A DNA stretch of 64,000 nucleotides from Sphingomonas sp. KRR8. Lineage in GTDB: Bacteria; Pseudomonadota; Alphaproteobacteria; Sphingomonadales; Sphingomonadaceae. The notes under the pieces were generated by a model, which saw only the letters and a program-made list of their open reading frames with translations, had not been told where the DNA came from and searched no databases. Below, one piece after another: positions 27,061 through 35,709 of the stretch. The first letter of the stretch is position 1; each line of letters starts with the position of its first letter. The position numbers were made by a program, and so were the translations under genes. The stretch lies in contig NZ_CP097462.1 in NCBI RefSeq assembly GCF_023559245.1, positions 2,166,001 to 2,230,000 on the forward strand, given 5' to 3'.

Positions 27061-28413
27061 ATGATCCAGCGCGTGGCTGTCGAGCTGTCGCTGTTCGCAG
27101 CGGCCGGCTTCCTGTTGTTCGCGCTCGACGACCTGCTGCTGGACCTCATTTATATCGCGCGCCGGGTGTGGCGCGCCCTCACCATCTACCGCCGCTTCGT
27201 GCCTGCCGACGCCGGAATGCTGAGGGGGACGGCCGAAGGATGGATGGTCGTGTTCATTCCCGCCTGGGACGAGGCAGCGGTGATTGGCGACATGCTTCGC
27301 GCAACCCTCGAGCGGTTCGATTATCCCGATTACAGCCTGCTGGTCGGGCACTATCGCAACGATGCGGCCACCGCGGCCGCCATCCGCCAAGTCACCGATC
27401 CGCGCGTGGTGGCGGTCGACATCGGGGTCGACGGGCCGACCACCAAGGCCGATTGCCTCAACCGGCTGTATGACGCGCTGGTCCGGGTAGAGACGGCTGA
27501 GGGGCGTCGGGCTGCGGCGGTGATCCTGCACGATGCCGAGGATCTGGTGCATCCGCAGGAACTGAAGCTGTTCGCCCGGCTGATCGGACGGGCGGGCGTG
27601 GTCCAGCTGCCGGTGGTTCCGCTGGTCGACCCGGCCAGCCCTTGGATCGGCGGCCATTATTGTGACGAGTTCGCCGAGAGCCACGGCAAGGAACTGGTGG
27701 TGCGGGAAGCCGTCGGAGCGGCGATTCCGCTTGCGGGCGTCGGCTGCGCCATCGGGCGGGAGGCGCTCGGCCGGCTGGCCAGCAGCGAAGGCGGGCGGCC
27801 GTTCGCCGGCGGCAGCATGACCGAGGATTATGAGATGGGTCTGCGGCTGGGCGCGCTGGGCGAGCGAACGATGTTCGTGCGCCTGCCGGTGGTGCACGGG
27901 CAGCCCGCCGTGGTGGCTAGCCGAGGCCATTTCCCGGCCACGCTCGACACCGCCGTGCGGCAGAAGGCGCGATGGCTGGGCGGGATCGCTTTCTCCGGCT
28001 GGGACCGGCTCGGCTGGGGACGCGGCTGGGGTGAGCGCTGGTTCCGGATGCGGGACCGGCGCGGACCGCTGGCCGCGGTGCTGCTGCTGGCGGGCTATGT
28101 CGCGGCACTGCTGTGGAGCCAATTGTGGCTGGCGCAGTGGCTCGGCGCGCCGCCGCCGGCACCGCTTTCGCGCGGGCTCGACTGGCTGCTTCGGCTGACC
28201 GCACTGCTGCTGACCTGGCGAGTGCTCATGCGCGGCATGTTCACCGCGTCCGCCTACGGCCTGGGTGAAGGGCTGATGAGCGTTCCTCGGATGGTGATCG
28301 GCAACGTCATCGCCATCCTCGCCGCGCGGCGAGCGCTGATGATCCATCTCAGGGGCGGACCACGGCAGTGGGACAAGACCGCCCACATCTTTCCAGCGGA
28401 GACAGCACGATGA
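27061..28413 (+). CDS. NfrB-like processive family 2 glycosyltransferase
   Basis: A 450-residue inner-membrane glycosyltransferase. An N-terminal helix (FAAAGFLLFALDDLLLDLIY) precedes a GT-A domain. The catalytic acidic residues are in HDAEDLVHP (Asp158-Glu160-Asp161) and MTEDYEMG (Glu255-Asp256). QKARW (Gln301-Trp305) is the QxxRW motif of processive polysaccharide synthases. Two or more C-terminal helices follow. It resembles the phage N4 adsorption protein NfrB but lacks the long C-terminal extension that carries a c-di-GMP-binding domain in E. coli. A GTG at 27046 is an alternative start. The stop overlaps the next gene by 4 bases. Confidence 0.85.
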   Translation: MIQRVAVELSLFAAAGFLLFALDDLLLDLIYIARRVWRALTIYRRFVPADAGMLRGTAEGWMVVFIPAWDEAAVIGDMLRATLERFDYPDYSLLVGHYRNDAATAAAIRQVTDPRVVAVDIGVDGPTTKADCLNRLYDALVRVETAEGRRAAAVILHDAEDLVHPQELKLFARLIGRAGVVQLPVVPLVDPASPWIGGHYCDEFAESHGKELVVREAVGAAIPLAGVGCAIGREALGRLASSEGGRPFAGGSMTEDYEMGLRLGALGERTMFVRLPVVHGQPAVVASRGHFPATLDTAVRQKARWLGGIAFSGWDRLGWGRGWGERWFRMRDRRGPLAAVLLLAGYVAALLWSQLWLAQWLGAPPPAPLSRGLDWLLRLTALLLTWRVLMRGMFTASAYGLGEGLMSVPRMVIGNVIAILAARRALMIHLRGGPRQWDKTAHIFPAETAR

Positions 28414-29624
28414 GCGCACCGGTCAAGTTCCTGGCGGTGGCGGTCGCCGGTTGGGTCACGTTCCGGGCGGCGGCAAGCGCGCTGGCGTTACCCGAAGCCG
28501 CGCCGGCAACCCCGCCTCTGCCCGGCGCGCCGCCGGCGCAGGCCGTGGCGGGGCCGCCGATGTCCTATGCCCCGCTCGGCCCCGGGCCGGTTCAGGCGCC
28601 CCAGCAATATCCGGCGGCGCCTTATGGCTATGCGCCGGCGGCCTATCCCTACCCGTACCCACCGGGACCATATGGCGCTCCTTACGGCTATCCGCCGCCG
28701 CCGCCGCCCGGATGGGGTGCACCCGCGCCCCGGCCGACCGCCATGCCGATGCCAATCTATTACCCTGTTCCCGTTGCGGCAGCGGCCATGCCGTTGCCGC
28801 GCCAGACGCCTTGGACCGCTGCTCCCGCTTCGGGCGTGGAGCCAAGTCCCTCTGCTGCGGACGAGGCGCCGCTGTCACGGCCGGAGGCGGTGGCCCTCAA
28901 CCCCGGACCGGGCGCTGCCCCGGCCGTGACAGCATTGACCCCCGAGGGCCCCCACCGGCTCGACCGCTGGAGCCTGTCGAGCTGGAGCCTAATCCGCCAG
29001 GCCAGCCCCGCCACCAGCGCCGTTCCGGCGGCGACCAGTCCCGCGCTGGCGATCGGCGGACAGCTGGGCGCAAGCCAGGCGGGAAGCAGGCTGACCTATC
29101 GCTTCACCCCGCGCCTGTCGGCCAACCTGCGCTTCTCCGCGCCGATTCCCGCGCCCCGCACCCGCAACCGCGGGGTGAATGGCGAAGCGGCCCTGGGCGT
29201 CGCGTGGCAGCCGCTGGTGAACCTTCCACTCCGACTGCTGGCCGAGCGGCGGCAGCGCATCGGTGACCTGACCGGCGGGCGCAGCGCCTTCGCCTTGCTG
29301 GCCGAGGGCGGCATCTACGGAAAGGCGCTTCCGCTCGGCTTCCGGCTCGACGGCTATGGCCAGAGCGGGATCGTCTCCGTGCGTCAGCGCGACTGGTTCG
29401 TCGACGGCGGCCTGGTGGCGGAGCGGCCGCTGTTCGGGCGCTATTCGGTCGGGCTGGGCGTCTGGGGTGGAGCACAGAAGGGCCTGAACCGGCTCGACCT
29501 TGGGCCGCGCATCTCGGCCCGGATGACCCGCAACGTGCGGCTGTCACTTGATTACCGCTATCGGGCATTGGGCAACGCGACGCCGGGCAGCGGGTTCGCG
29601 GTGGCGCTCGGGAGCGACTTCTAG
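28410..29624 (+). CDS. NfrA-like outer-membrane partner with Pro/Tyr-rich N-terminus
   Basis: A 404-residue exported protein. A signal-like helix is followed by a low-complexity Pro/Tyr/Gly-rich region (about residues 30-130, repeating YP, GAPYGYPPP). A C-terminal domain (about 190-404) has alternating hydrophobic strands and ends with a terminal phenylalanine (ALGSDF), typical of outer-membrane beta-barrels. Its overlap with the processive GT2 gene suggests it forms the outer-membrane half of an NfrAB-like secretion pair. The Pro/Tyr-rich segment could cross the periplasm. The homology to NfrA is inferred from context and C-terminal features. Confidence 0.75.
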   Translation: MSAPVKFLAVAVAGWVTFRAAASALALPEAAPATPPLPGAPPAQAVAGPPMSYAPLGPGPVQAPQQYPAAPYGYAPAAYPYPYPPGPYGAPYGYPPPPPPGWGAPAPRPTAMPMPIYYPVPVAAAAMPLPRQTPWTAAPASGVEPSPSAADEAPLSRPEAVALNPGPGAAPAVTALTPEGPHRLDRWSLSSWSLIRQASPATSAVPAATSPALAIGGQLGASQAGSRLTYRFTPRLSANLRFSAPIPAPRTRNRGVNGEAALGVAWQPLVNLPLRLLAERRQRIGDLTGGRSAFALLAEGGIYGKALPLGFRLDGYGQSGIVSVRQRDWFVDGGLVAERPLFGRYSVGLGVWGGAQKGLNRLDLGPRISARMTRNVRLSLDYRYRALGNATPGSGFAVALGSDF

Positions 29625-29736
29625 GCGGGAAAGCGCGGGTTCAGCGTTTTTGCAGAACGGCGGTGCAACATCGTTGCTCCCGCAGCGCGTCAATGTGGCG
29701 CATCTGCGTCTCCTGTAGATGACAGGGAGAACCATC

Positions 29737-30069
29737 ATGACCGCTCGTTCTGCTTTCGCCGCTTCGCTCGTCAGCTTGGTGGCCGCGGCATCCGCGCTGA
29801 CCTTCGCCGCGCCGGTGTCCGCCGCCATGCCCGGTCCGGTCGCCGTTGCCACCGTGTCCACCGCTGACCTCGACCTTTCTTCGGCGCATGGCCAGGCGCT
29901 GCTCAAGGCCCGGCTGCAGCGCGCCGCCGCGGACGTCTGCGGCGACGCGAGCTCGGCCGACCCGGCGGGCAAGCGCTGGGTCAAGCAATGCCGCGCCGAC
30001 AGCATGGGCAAGGCTTGGGAGCAGGCGCAGGCGCAGCGTGCCACCGCCAACCGGGTCGCGGCGCGCTGA
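29737..30069 (+). CDS. UrcA family secreted protein
   Basis: A 110-residue exported protein with a signal peptide ending at APVSAA. The UrcA signature follows (VSTADLDLSSAHGQALLKAR and RAAADVCG), with a second cysteine in KQCRADS that could form a disulfide. UrcA proteins are small periplasmic proteins of unknown role, abundant in sphingomonads and caulobacters. The ATG at 29737 has a purine-rich CAGGGAGA upstream and is preferred over an earlier ATG at 29719. Confidence 0.88.
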   Translation: MTARSAFAASLVSLVAAASALTFAAPVSAAMPGPVAVATVSTADLDLSSAHGQALLKARLQRAAADVCGDASSADPAGKRWVKQCRADSMGKAWEQAQAQRATANRVAAR

Positions 30070-30117
30070 CCCCTCGCATTCGCTTGACCGCGGCGGCTGC
30101 GCTATGTCGCCGCGGTC

Positions 30118-30861
30118 ATGAGCGATCCTTCTTTCCACGAACTCGCCGACGGCCGCCGAATCGCTTATCGGGCGCACGCCGGCAATGGTCCCGCCACCAT
30201 CCTGTTCCTGCCGGGCTATGTCTCGGACATGATGGGAACGAAGGCGCTGACCCTCCGTTCCTGGGCGGCCGAGCGCGATCTCGGCTTCGTGCGCTTCGAC
30301 TATAGCGGGACGGGCGAGAGCGCAGGCGCGTTCACCGACGGTACGCTCGAGCGCTGGCTCGAGGAGGTGCTCGCCATCATGGATGAGCGGACGGACGGTC
30401 CGCTGATCCTTGCCGGATCGTCGATGGGCGGCTGGCTGGCGATGCTCGCGGCGCTGCGCCGGCCCGAGCGGGTGTGCGGGCTGCTCGGCATCGCGGCGGC
30501 TCCTGATTTCACCGACTGGGGTTATGATGAGCACGATCGCGCGACATTGCGTGCCACAGGCAGGCTGGAGCGCGAGAACCCTTATGGTGGCGACTCGGAG
30601 CTGACCACCTTGGCCTTCTGGGAGTCCGGGCAGCGGCTGCTGCTTGGTGACGAGATCCCGATCCACTGCCCGGTGCGGCTGATACATGGCGACGCGGACG
30701 GCGAGGTGCCGCCCGCCCTGGCGCTGCGAACGGTCGCGGCGCTTCGTTCGTCCGAGGTTCAGTTGTGGCTGGTCAAGGGCGGCGGCCATCGACTGTCGGG
30801 CCACGGGGAACTGCGCACCATCCTGCGCGCCGCGGCCGACCTGGTGGAGCTTGCCCAATGA
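30118..30861 (+). CDS. Alpha/beta hydrolase
   Basis: A 247-residue cytosolic hydrolase. The oxyanion and nucleophile region is LAGSSMGGWLAML (nucleophile Ser in GSSMG). RLIHGDADGEVPP holds the acidic residue and GGGHRLSGHGE the catalytic histidine. FLPGYVSDMMGTKALTLRSWA is shared with serine hydrolases related to the mammalian ABHD10/palmitoyl-hydrolase group. Substrate unknown. Its stop overlaps the TPR gene by 4 bases (ATGA). Confidence 0.9.
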   Translation: MSDPSFHELADGRRIAYRAHAGNGPATILFLPGYVSDMMGTKALTLRSWAAERDLGFVRFDYSGTGESAGAFTDGTLERWLEEVLAIMDERTDGPLILAGSSMGGWLAMLAALRRPERVCGLLGIAAAPDFTDWGYDEHDRATLRATGRLERENPYGGDSELTTLAFWESGQRLLLGDEIPIHCPVRLIHGDADGEVPPALALRTVAALRSSEVQLWLVKGGGHRLSGHGELRTILRAAADLVELAQ

Positions 30862-31574
30862 TTCTTGCCCTGCTTGCCGCAACGACCCTCGCGCAGGCGG
30901 CGCAAACCCCCAATTGTGCGACCGGCGACGCGGGCGCGGCCTGCCGTGCGGTGGCCGCCGGCAACGCCGGGCGCTTTGCCGAGGCCGCCCCGGAGTTCGA
31001 GGCGGCGGCTTCGCGCGCCGTCGGTGCCGACCGCGACCGGGCACTGGCCGCGGCCGGCAACATGTGGCTGGCGGCGGGTGAACCGGCCAAGGCGGCGGTG
31101 GCGCTTGACCAGGCGCTCGCCGGAACGGGCCTCACCGGACTGCAGCGCGGCGAAGCATTGATCGACCGGGCGAGGGTCGCGTTCGAGCAGAAGAATTACG
31201 CGGTGGCGCGGGCCAGGCTGAGCGAAGCACAGGCGACCGCGGCGAGCGATCCCTTCTACTGGTATTTCTCGGCCGCCGTTGCGATCGAGGAGGGCAAGCT
31301 TGATCTGGCCCGCACCGCGAATGGCCGGGCCCTCAACCTGCTGCCGAGCGACCCGGCGACGCTGGTGCAGGCCGGCGACCTTGCCCTGCTGAGCAATGAC
31401 CGGGCGCAGGCGCGGGAACGGTATCGCGCCGCGGCCGCGGGCAGCGACGCCTTCGCCCGTGAGGCGAAGGACAAGCTCGCCCGGCTCGATGCAGCGCCCG
31501 CGGCATCGGCACCAGCGGCGCCGGGCAAGGCGTCGGCGCCCGCCCCGAAGTCCAAGGCTCCGCCGAAACGGTAG
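30858..31574 (+). CDS. Tetratricopeptide repeat secreted protein
   Basis: A 238-residue protein with a signal peptide (MILALLAATTLAQAAQ) and several TPR-like helical pairs between residues 35 and 205 (AAGNMWLAAGEPAKAAVAL, RALNLLPSDPATLVQAG, LALLSNDRAQARERYRAA). It ends in an Ala/Pro/Lys tail (KSKAPPKR). TPR proteins act as scaffolds; no partner is visible beyond its overlap with the hydrolase. Periplasmic location is inferred from the signal peptide. Confidence 0.83.
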   Translation: MILALLAATTLAQAAQTPNCATGDAGAACRAVAAGNAGRFAEAAPEFEAAASRAVGADRDRALAAAGNMWLAAGEPAKAAVALDQALAGTGLTGLQRGEALIDRARVAFEQKNYAVARARLSEAQATAASDPFYWYFSAAVAIEEGKLDLARTANGRALNLLPSDPATLVQAGDLALLSNDRAQARERYRAAAAGSDAFAREAKDKLARLDAAPAASAPAAPGKASAPAPKSKAPPKR

Positions 31575-31628
31575 CCGCCCGGCGAACGGCACGGAGCCGA
31601 TGCGGGTGCAAAGGGTTCATGGCCTGTC

Positions 31629-32399
31629 ATGCGAATCGCCACCTACAACGTGAACGGCGTCAACGGCCGGCTGCCCGTGCTGCTCGAATGGCTGAACGGG
31701 GCCACGCCCGACGTCGTCTGCCTGCAGGAACTCAAGGCCGCGCCCGACAAGTTCCCGGAAGAGGCGATCCGCGAGGCTGGATACCAGGCGATCTGGCTTG
31801 GCCAGAAAAGCTGGAACGGGGTGGCGATCCTTGCCCGTGGGGCCATGCCGGTGGAGACCCGCCGCAATCTTCCCGGCGACGGAGCCGAGGCGCCCAGCCG
31901 CTACATCGAAGCGGCGGTCGGCGGGGTGCTGGTGGGGTGCCTCTACCTGCCCAACGGCAATCCCCGGCCCGGTCCCAAGTTCGACGCCAAGCTGGAGTGG
32001 ATCGCCCGCTTCGAGGCGCTGGCGGCCGAGCTGTTCGCGGTCGACGGCCCAGTGGTGCTGGCGGGTGACTACAACATCATTCCGGAAGACGAAGACGTCT
32101 ACAAACCCGAACGCTGGCGCGACGACGCGCTGTTCGCCGACGAGGTGCGCGAAGCTTACCGGCGCTTGCTCCGGCAAGGTTGGACAGACGCACTGCGGGC
32201 CAAGCACCCCGACGAGCAGGTGTTTACCTTCTGGGACTATTTCCGGAACGCCTTTCCGCGCGACGCCGGCCTGCGCATCGACCACCTGCTATTGAATGGT
32301 CCGGCGGCCAAGGGCCTCAAGCAGGCCGGGGTCGATCGATCGGTGCGGGCACTGCCCAAGACCAGCGATCATGCCCCGGTGTGGATCGAATTGGCCTAG
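31629..32399 (+). CDS. xth: Exodeoxyribonuclease III
   Basis: A 256-residue AP endonuclease/3'-exonuclease for base-excision repair. The N-terminus MRIATYNVNGVNGRLP and the metal-binding LQELKA (Glu34) are followed by AGDYNIIPEDEDVY, RIDHLLL and the final catalytic SDHAPVWIE. The length is normal for bacterial ExoIII. It is directly upstream of ligC and alkB on the same strand, forming a small DNA repair cassette. Confidence 0.95.
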   Translation: MRIATYNVNGVNGRLPVLLEWLNGATPDVVCLQELKAAPDKFPEEAIREAGYQAIWLGQKSWNGVAILARGAMPVETRRNLPGDGAEAPSRYIEAAVGGVLVGCLYLPNGNPRPGPKFDAKLEWIARFEALAAELFAVDGPVVLAGDYNIIPEDEDVYKPERWRDDALFADEVREAYRRLLRQGWTDALRAKHPDEQVFTFWDYFRNAFPRDAGLRIDHLLLNGPAAKGLKQAGVDRSVRALPKTSDHAPVWIELA

Positions 32400-32460
32400 G
32401 CGCGATGCTGGCGCACACAGGGCCGGCGGCACTTCGGTGCGTATTGGCGGTTGTGCGGTG

Positions 32461-33483
32461 ATGAGCGAAACCGCTCCCCTTGCCCCAATGGAGGCGCTGC
32501 TCGCCAAGGACCTGCCGTCGGGTCCGGGCTGGTTGTTCGAGCCGAAATGGGATGGCTTCCGCTGCCTCGCCGAGCGGGCGGGAGGGGAGGTGAAGCTCTG
32601 GTCCAAGAGCGGCAAGCCGCTGGGCCGCTACTTCCCCGAGGTCGTGTCGAGCCTTGCGGCGCTGCCGGCGGACCGCTTCCTGCTCGACGGTGAACTCATC
32701 ATCGAGCGCGACGGCCATTACGACTTCGATGCACTGCAGCAGCGGCTCCATCCCGCGGAAAGCCGGGTGCGGCGCCTGGCTGGAGAGACGCCAGCGAAGC
32801 TGATGGCGTTCGACCTGCTGGCGATCGGCAAGCGCGACCTTGCCGCCGCGCCGCTGGCCGAGCGGAGGCGGGCGCTCGAGCAGTTCATCGAGAAGCAGGG
32901 AACGCCCGATCTCCTCCTGTCCCCCGCGACGGACGATCGCCAGCAGGCCCAGCAGTGGCTGGCGCGCAGCGGGGCCGCGCTCGATGGCGTAATCGCCAAG
33001 CCGATGGACCAGCCCTACCAGGCGGGAACACGGGCGTTCATCAAAGTGAAGCAGCACCGCAGCGCCGACTGCGTGGTGGGCGGTTACCGGACCGAGCGCG
33101 CTGGCGGCAAAATGGCCTCGCTTCTGCTCGGCCTCTACGATGATGCCGGCCTGCTGAACCATGTCGGTTTCTGCTCATCCTTCAGTGCGGTCGAGCGTGC
33201 GGCGTGGACCGCCGAACTCGAGCCGCTGGCCGGGGGCGAAGGCTTCAGCGGGGCTGCGCCGGGCGGCCCGAGCCGCTGGGCCAACGGCCGGTCGGCGGAG
33301 TGGGTGCCTCTCAGGCCCGAACTGGTGATCGAAGTCGGCTACGATCAGGTCACTGCCGGTCGGTTCCGTCACGGCACGCGCTTCCTTCGCCGCCGTCCCG
33401 ACAAACGGCCCGACCAGTGCCGCTGCGAGCAACTGCGCCATCCGCTCAGCCCCGCCGAGCTCGGGCAATTGCTCGGCCGCTGA
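32461..33483 (+). CDS. ligC: ATP-dependent DNA ligase LigC-type
   Basis: A 340-residue ATP-dependent ligase. Motif I is EPKWDGFRC with the adenylated Lys29. FLLDGELII is motif III, DGVIAKPMDQPYQAG is motif IV, and FIKVKQHRSADCVVGGY is motif V with an OB-fold domain after it. There is no polymerase or nuclease domain, so it is LigC rather than LigD. LigC enzymes are reported to take part in base-excision repair, which suits its position 3 bases before alkB and 61 bases after xth. The ATG at 32461 is preferred over longer frames. Confidence 0.93.
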   Translation: MSETAPLAPMEALLAKDLPSGPGWLFEPKWDGFRCLAERAGGEVKLWSKSGKPLGRYFPEVVSSLAALPADRFLLDGELIIERDGHYDFDALQQRLHPAESRVRRLAGETPAKLMAFDLLAIGKRDLAAAPLAERRRALEQFIEKQGTPDLLLSPATDDRQQAQQWLARSGAALDGVIAKPMDQPYQAGTRAFIKVKQHRSADCVVGGYRTERAGGKMASLLLGLYDDAGLLNHVGFCSSFSAVERAAWTAELEPLAGGEGFSGAAPGGPSRWANGRSAEWVPLRPELVIEVGYDQVTAGRFRHGTRFLRRRPDKRPDQCRCEQLRHPLSPAELGQLLGR

Positions 33484-33486
33484 CCC

Positions 33487-34038
33487 ATGCTGTTCGAGCT
33501 TGATCCCATACCCGGGCTGAAGCTGCGGGAAGCGCTGGTCGACGAGGCCGAGGAAGACGAGCTGATCGCGAGGATCGCCGCCGAGCCGCTAACTCCATTC
33601 CAGTTTCAGCAGTATGAGGGCAAGCGACTGACCCGCAGCTTTGGCCGGCATTATGATTTTGCCCGAGGTCGGCTGGAAGAGAGCGAGCCCATTCCCGATT
33701 GGCTGCAGCCGTTACGGGCGCGCTGCGCCAGCTTCGCTGGACTGGAGCCGGACCACCTCGTCCACGTGCTGCTCATCCGCTACGATCCGGGTGCGGGCAT
33801 CGGCTGGCATCGCGACCGGCCGGTGTTCGAGGAGGTGGTCGGCGTGTCGCTTGGCGCGGCGACCACCCTGGACTTCCGCCGTCGGCTTGGCGACCGGAAG
33901 TTTGCGCGCGTGGCCGTGCCCCTGGCGCCGCGCAGTGCCTATCTCCTCAGCGGGGAAGCGCGACAACAATGGGAACATGGCATCAAGCCTCACGAAGCGT
34001 TGCGGTTTTCCATCACTTTTCGGTCGCTTGCGGAATAA
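33487..34038 (+). CDS. AlkB-like 2-oxoglutarate/Fe(II) dioxygenase
   Basis: A 183-residue enzyme of the AlkB family. GWHRDRP gives the HxD iron ligands (His108, Asp110), EHGIKP the distal His164, and RFSITFR the 2-oxoglutarate-binding Arg173. Family members oxidatively remove alkyl groups from DNA or RNA bases. Its size is close to the AlkB/ALKBH2-like core. It follows ligC after 3 bases, consistent with an alkylation/base-excision repair set. Confidence 0.9.
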   Translation: MLFELDPIPGLKLREALVDEAEEDELIARIAAEPLTPFQFQQYEGKRLTRSFGRHYDFARGRLEESEPIPDWLQPLRARCASFAGLEPDHLVHVLLIRYDPGAGIGWHRDRPVFEEVVGVSLGAATTLDFRRRLGDRKFARVAVPLAPRSAYLLSGEARQQWEHGIKPHEALRFSITFRSLAE

Positions 34039-34084
34039 ACGAAGTTCGGCCCCCTAGGGCAGCTAGCGGCGCCGAAACGAAAGA

Positions 34085-34101
34085 CATAACGCTGTGTTAT
34101 G
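34085..34101. promoter_or_regulatory. Palindrome spanning the start of the ethylene-receptor-like kinase
   Basis: CATAACGCTGTGTTATG is a 6-base inverted repeat with a 5-base spacer, and its right arm contains the ATG (34099-34101). No Shine-Dalgarno sequence is visible upstream of this ATG. It could be an operator or a leaderless-start element; both are guesses. Confidence 0.35.
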
Positions 34102-35709
34102 CCAACGTTCTTCAGCGATTACGCACCGCACGGTTACTGCCTGCTCTGGCAGCCAGAGCTGGTCTGGACGTACGTGATCTCCGACGCGCTGATCGCGCTT
34201 GCCTACTTCTCCATTCCGATCGTGTTGCTGACGTTTGTGCGGAAGCGCCCGGACGTGGAGTTCGGGAGGGTCTTCTGGCTGTTCGCCCTGTTCATCCTGT
34301 CCTGCGGCTTCACGCACGTCCTGGGGATCTGGAACCTGTGGCACGGCGACTATGGTGTAGAGGCCGTGGTCAAGGCGATCACCGCGCTGGCGTCGCTGCC
34401 GACCGCGATCATGCTGTGGCCCTTGCTGCCCAAGGCGCTGGCGTTGCCGTCGCCCTCCATGCTGCAGCAGAAGAATGAGGAGCTGGCGGGCGTGCTGGTC
34501 GAGCGTGACCGAGCGCTTGAGCAGCTTCGCGCCGAGGTCGCGCACCGCGAGCGGGCGGAAGCCGCGCTGGTCCAGTCAAAGAAGATCGAGGCGATCGGTC
34601 AGCTGACCGGCGGCATCGCGCATGATTTCAACAATCTCCTGCAGGCGATCCATGGCAATTTGGAGCTGATCGGCCTTGCGCCCGACCAGACCGACAAGGT
34701 CCGCCGTTGGGCAGGAAATGCCGCGCAGGCGGTGGAGCGCGGGACCAAGCTGACCGGCCAGCTGCTAACCTTTTCCCGCCAGCAGCGGCTCGAGGCCAAG
34801 CCGATCGACGTTGCCGACCTGGTGACCGGCATGGATGAGCTGATCCGCAACTCGGTTGGTCCACGGATCGACGTGGAACTGTCGATTGGCGAGGAACTGG
34901 GCGTGGTCACCTCCGACCGCACGCAGCTGGAGCTCGCCCTCCTCAACCTCGCCATCAACGCCCGCGATGCCATGCCTTCCGGCGGGCGGCTGGCGATCGG
35001 TGCCGAACGTCGGGGGGAGACGGTCGTAATCACCGTCACGGACACTGGCGTCGGAATGCCACCTGAAGTGATCGAACGCGCGCTCGAGCCGTTCTTCACA
35101 ACCAAGGGACCTGGGCGCGGCACGGGCCTCGGGCTCAGCATGGTTTATGGCGTGATCCAGCAAGCCGGAGGACGCGTCGACATCGACAGCGCGGTTGGCC
35201 ACGGCACCACGGTGGTGATGACGCTACCAAGGCAGGAGCCGGCCGAAGCGGCGTCAGGCGAACAAGAGACTGCAGCCGCCGGCGTTGCGTCGGCGCCGGT
35301 GACTGGAACCATCCTGCTGGTCGATGATGACGACAATGTCCGGGTGGCGCTCGCCGACATGCTCGAAGCGCGCGGCCACGTGGTTCAGCAGGCGGCCAGC
35401 GGGGTAGAGGCACTGGCGATGTTCAAGGGCCAGCTGTTCGACCTCCTGCTGCTCGATTTCGCGATGCCGGGCATGACCGGAGCCGACGTCGCCCGGCAGG
35501 CACTGGAGCATAAGCCCGACCTGCGGCTGCTGTTCATCACCGGTCATTCGGATAGCGATGCAATCGACCAGGCGGTGGCGGGCAATGCCCGTGTGCTCAA
35601 GAAGCCGATCGGCGCCGCGGATCTTGCGACGGCGGTCGAGCAGATGCTCAGCGCGCCTCGAACCCCGCCAGCACCTCCGCCAGCCAGCGCCCGGCGGTCA
35701 GCGCGCTGA
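34099..35709 (+). CDS. Hybrid histidine kinase with ethylene-binding-type membrane domain
   Basis: A 536-residue membrane kinase. Three N-terminal helices (about 22-110) align with the ethylene-binding domain of plant ETR1. [17 protein letters not shown] matches the first helix with Asp29, Tyr36, Ile39 and Pro40. FILSCGFTH matches the second with Ile66, Cys69 and His73, the copper-binding Cys-His pair. A coiled coil (about 120-165) leads to the HisKA box GGIAHDFNN (His175), an HATPase domain ([25 protein letters not shown]) and a receiver domain with [10 protein letters not shown] and phospho-acceptor Asp453 (LLLDFAMPG). No GAF or PAS domain is present. The end overlaps hutG by 62 bases. It likely senses ethylene or a similar small ligand; the output partner is unknown. 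Confidence 0.92.
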   Translation: MPTFFSDYAPHGYCLLWQPELVWTYVISDALIALAYFSIPIVLLTFVRKRPDVEFGRVFWLFALFILSCGFTHVLGIWNLWHGDYGVEAVVKAITALASLPTAIMLWPLLPKALALPSPSMLQQKNEELAGVLVERDRALEQLRAEVAHRERAEAALVQSKKIEAIGQLTGGIAHDFNNLLQAIHGNLELIGLAPDQTDKVRRWAGNAAQAVERGTKLTGQLLTFSRQQRLEAKPIDVADLVTGMDELIRNSVGPRIDVELSIGEELGVVTSDRTQLELALLNLAINARDAMPSGGRLAIGAERRGETVVITVTDTGVGMPPEVIERALEPFFTTKGPGRGTGLGLSMVYGVIQQAGGRVDIDSAVGHGTTVVMTLPRQEPAEAASGEQETAAAGVASAPVTGTILLVDDDDNVRVALADMLEARGHVVQQAASGVEALAMFKGQLFDLLLLDFAMPGMTGADVARQALEHKPDLRLLFITGHSDSDAIDQAVAGNARVLKKPIGAADLATAVEQMLSAPRTPPAPPPASARRSAR

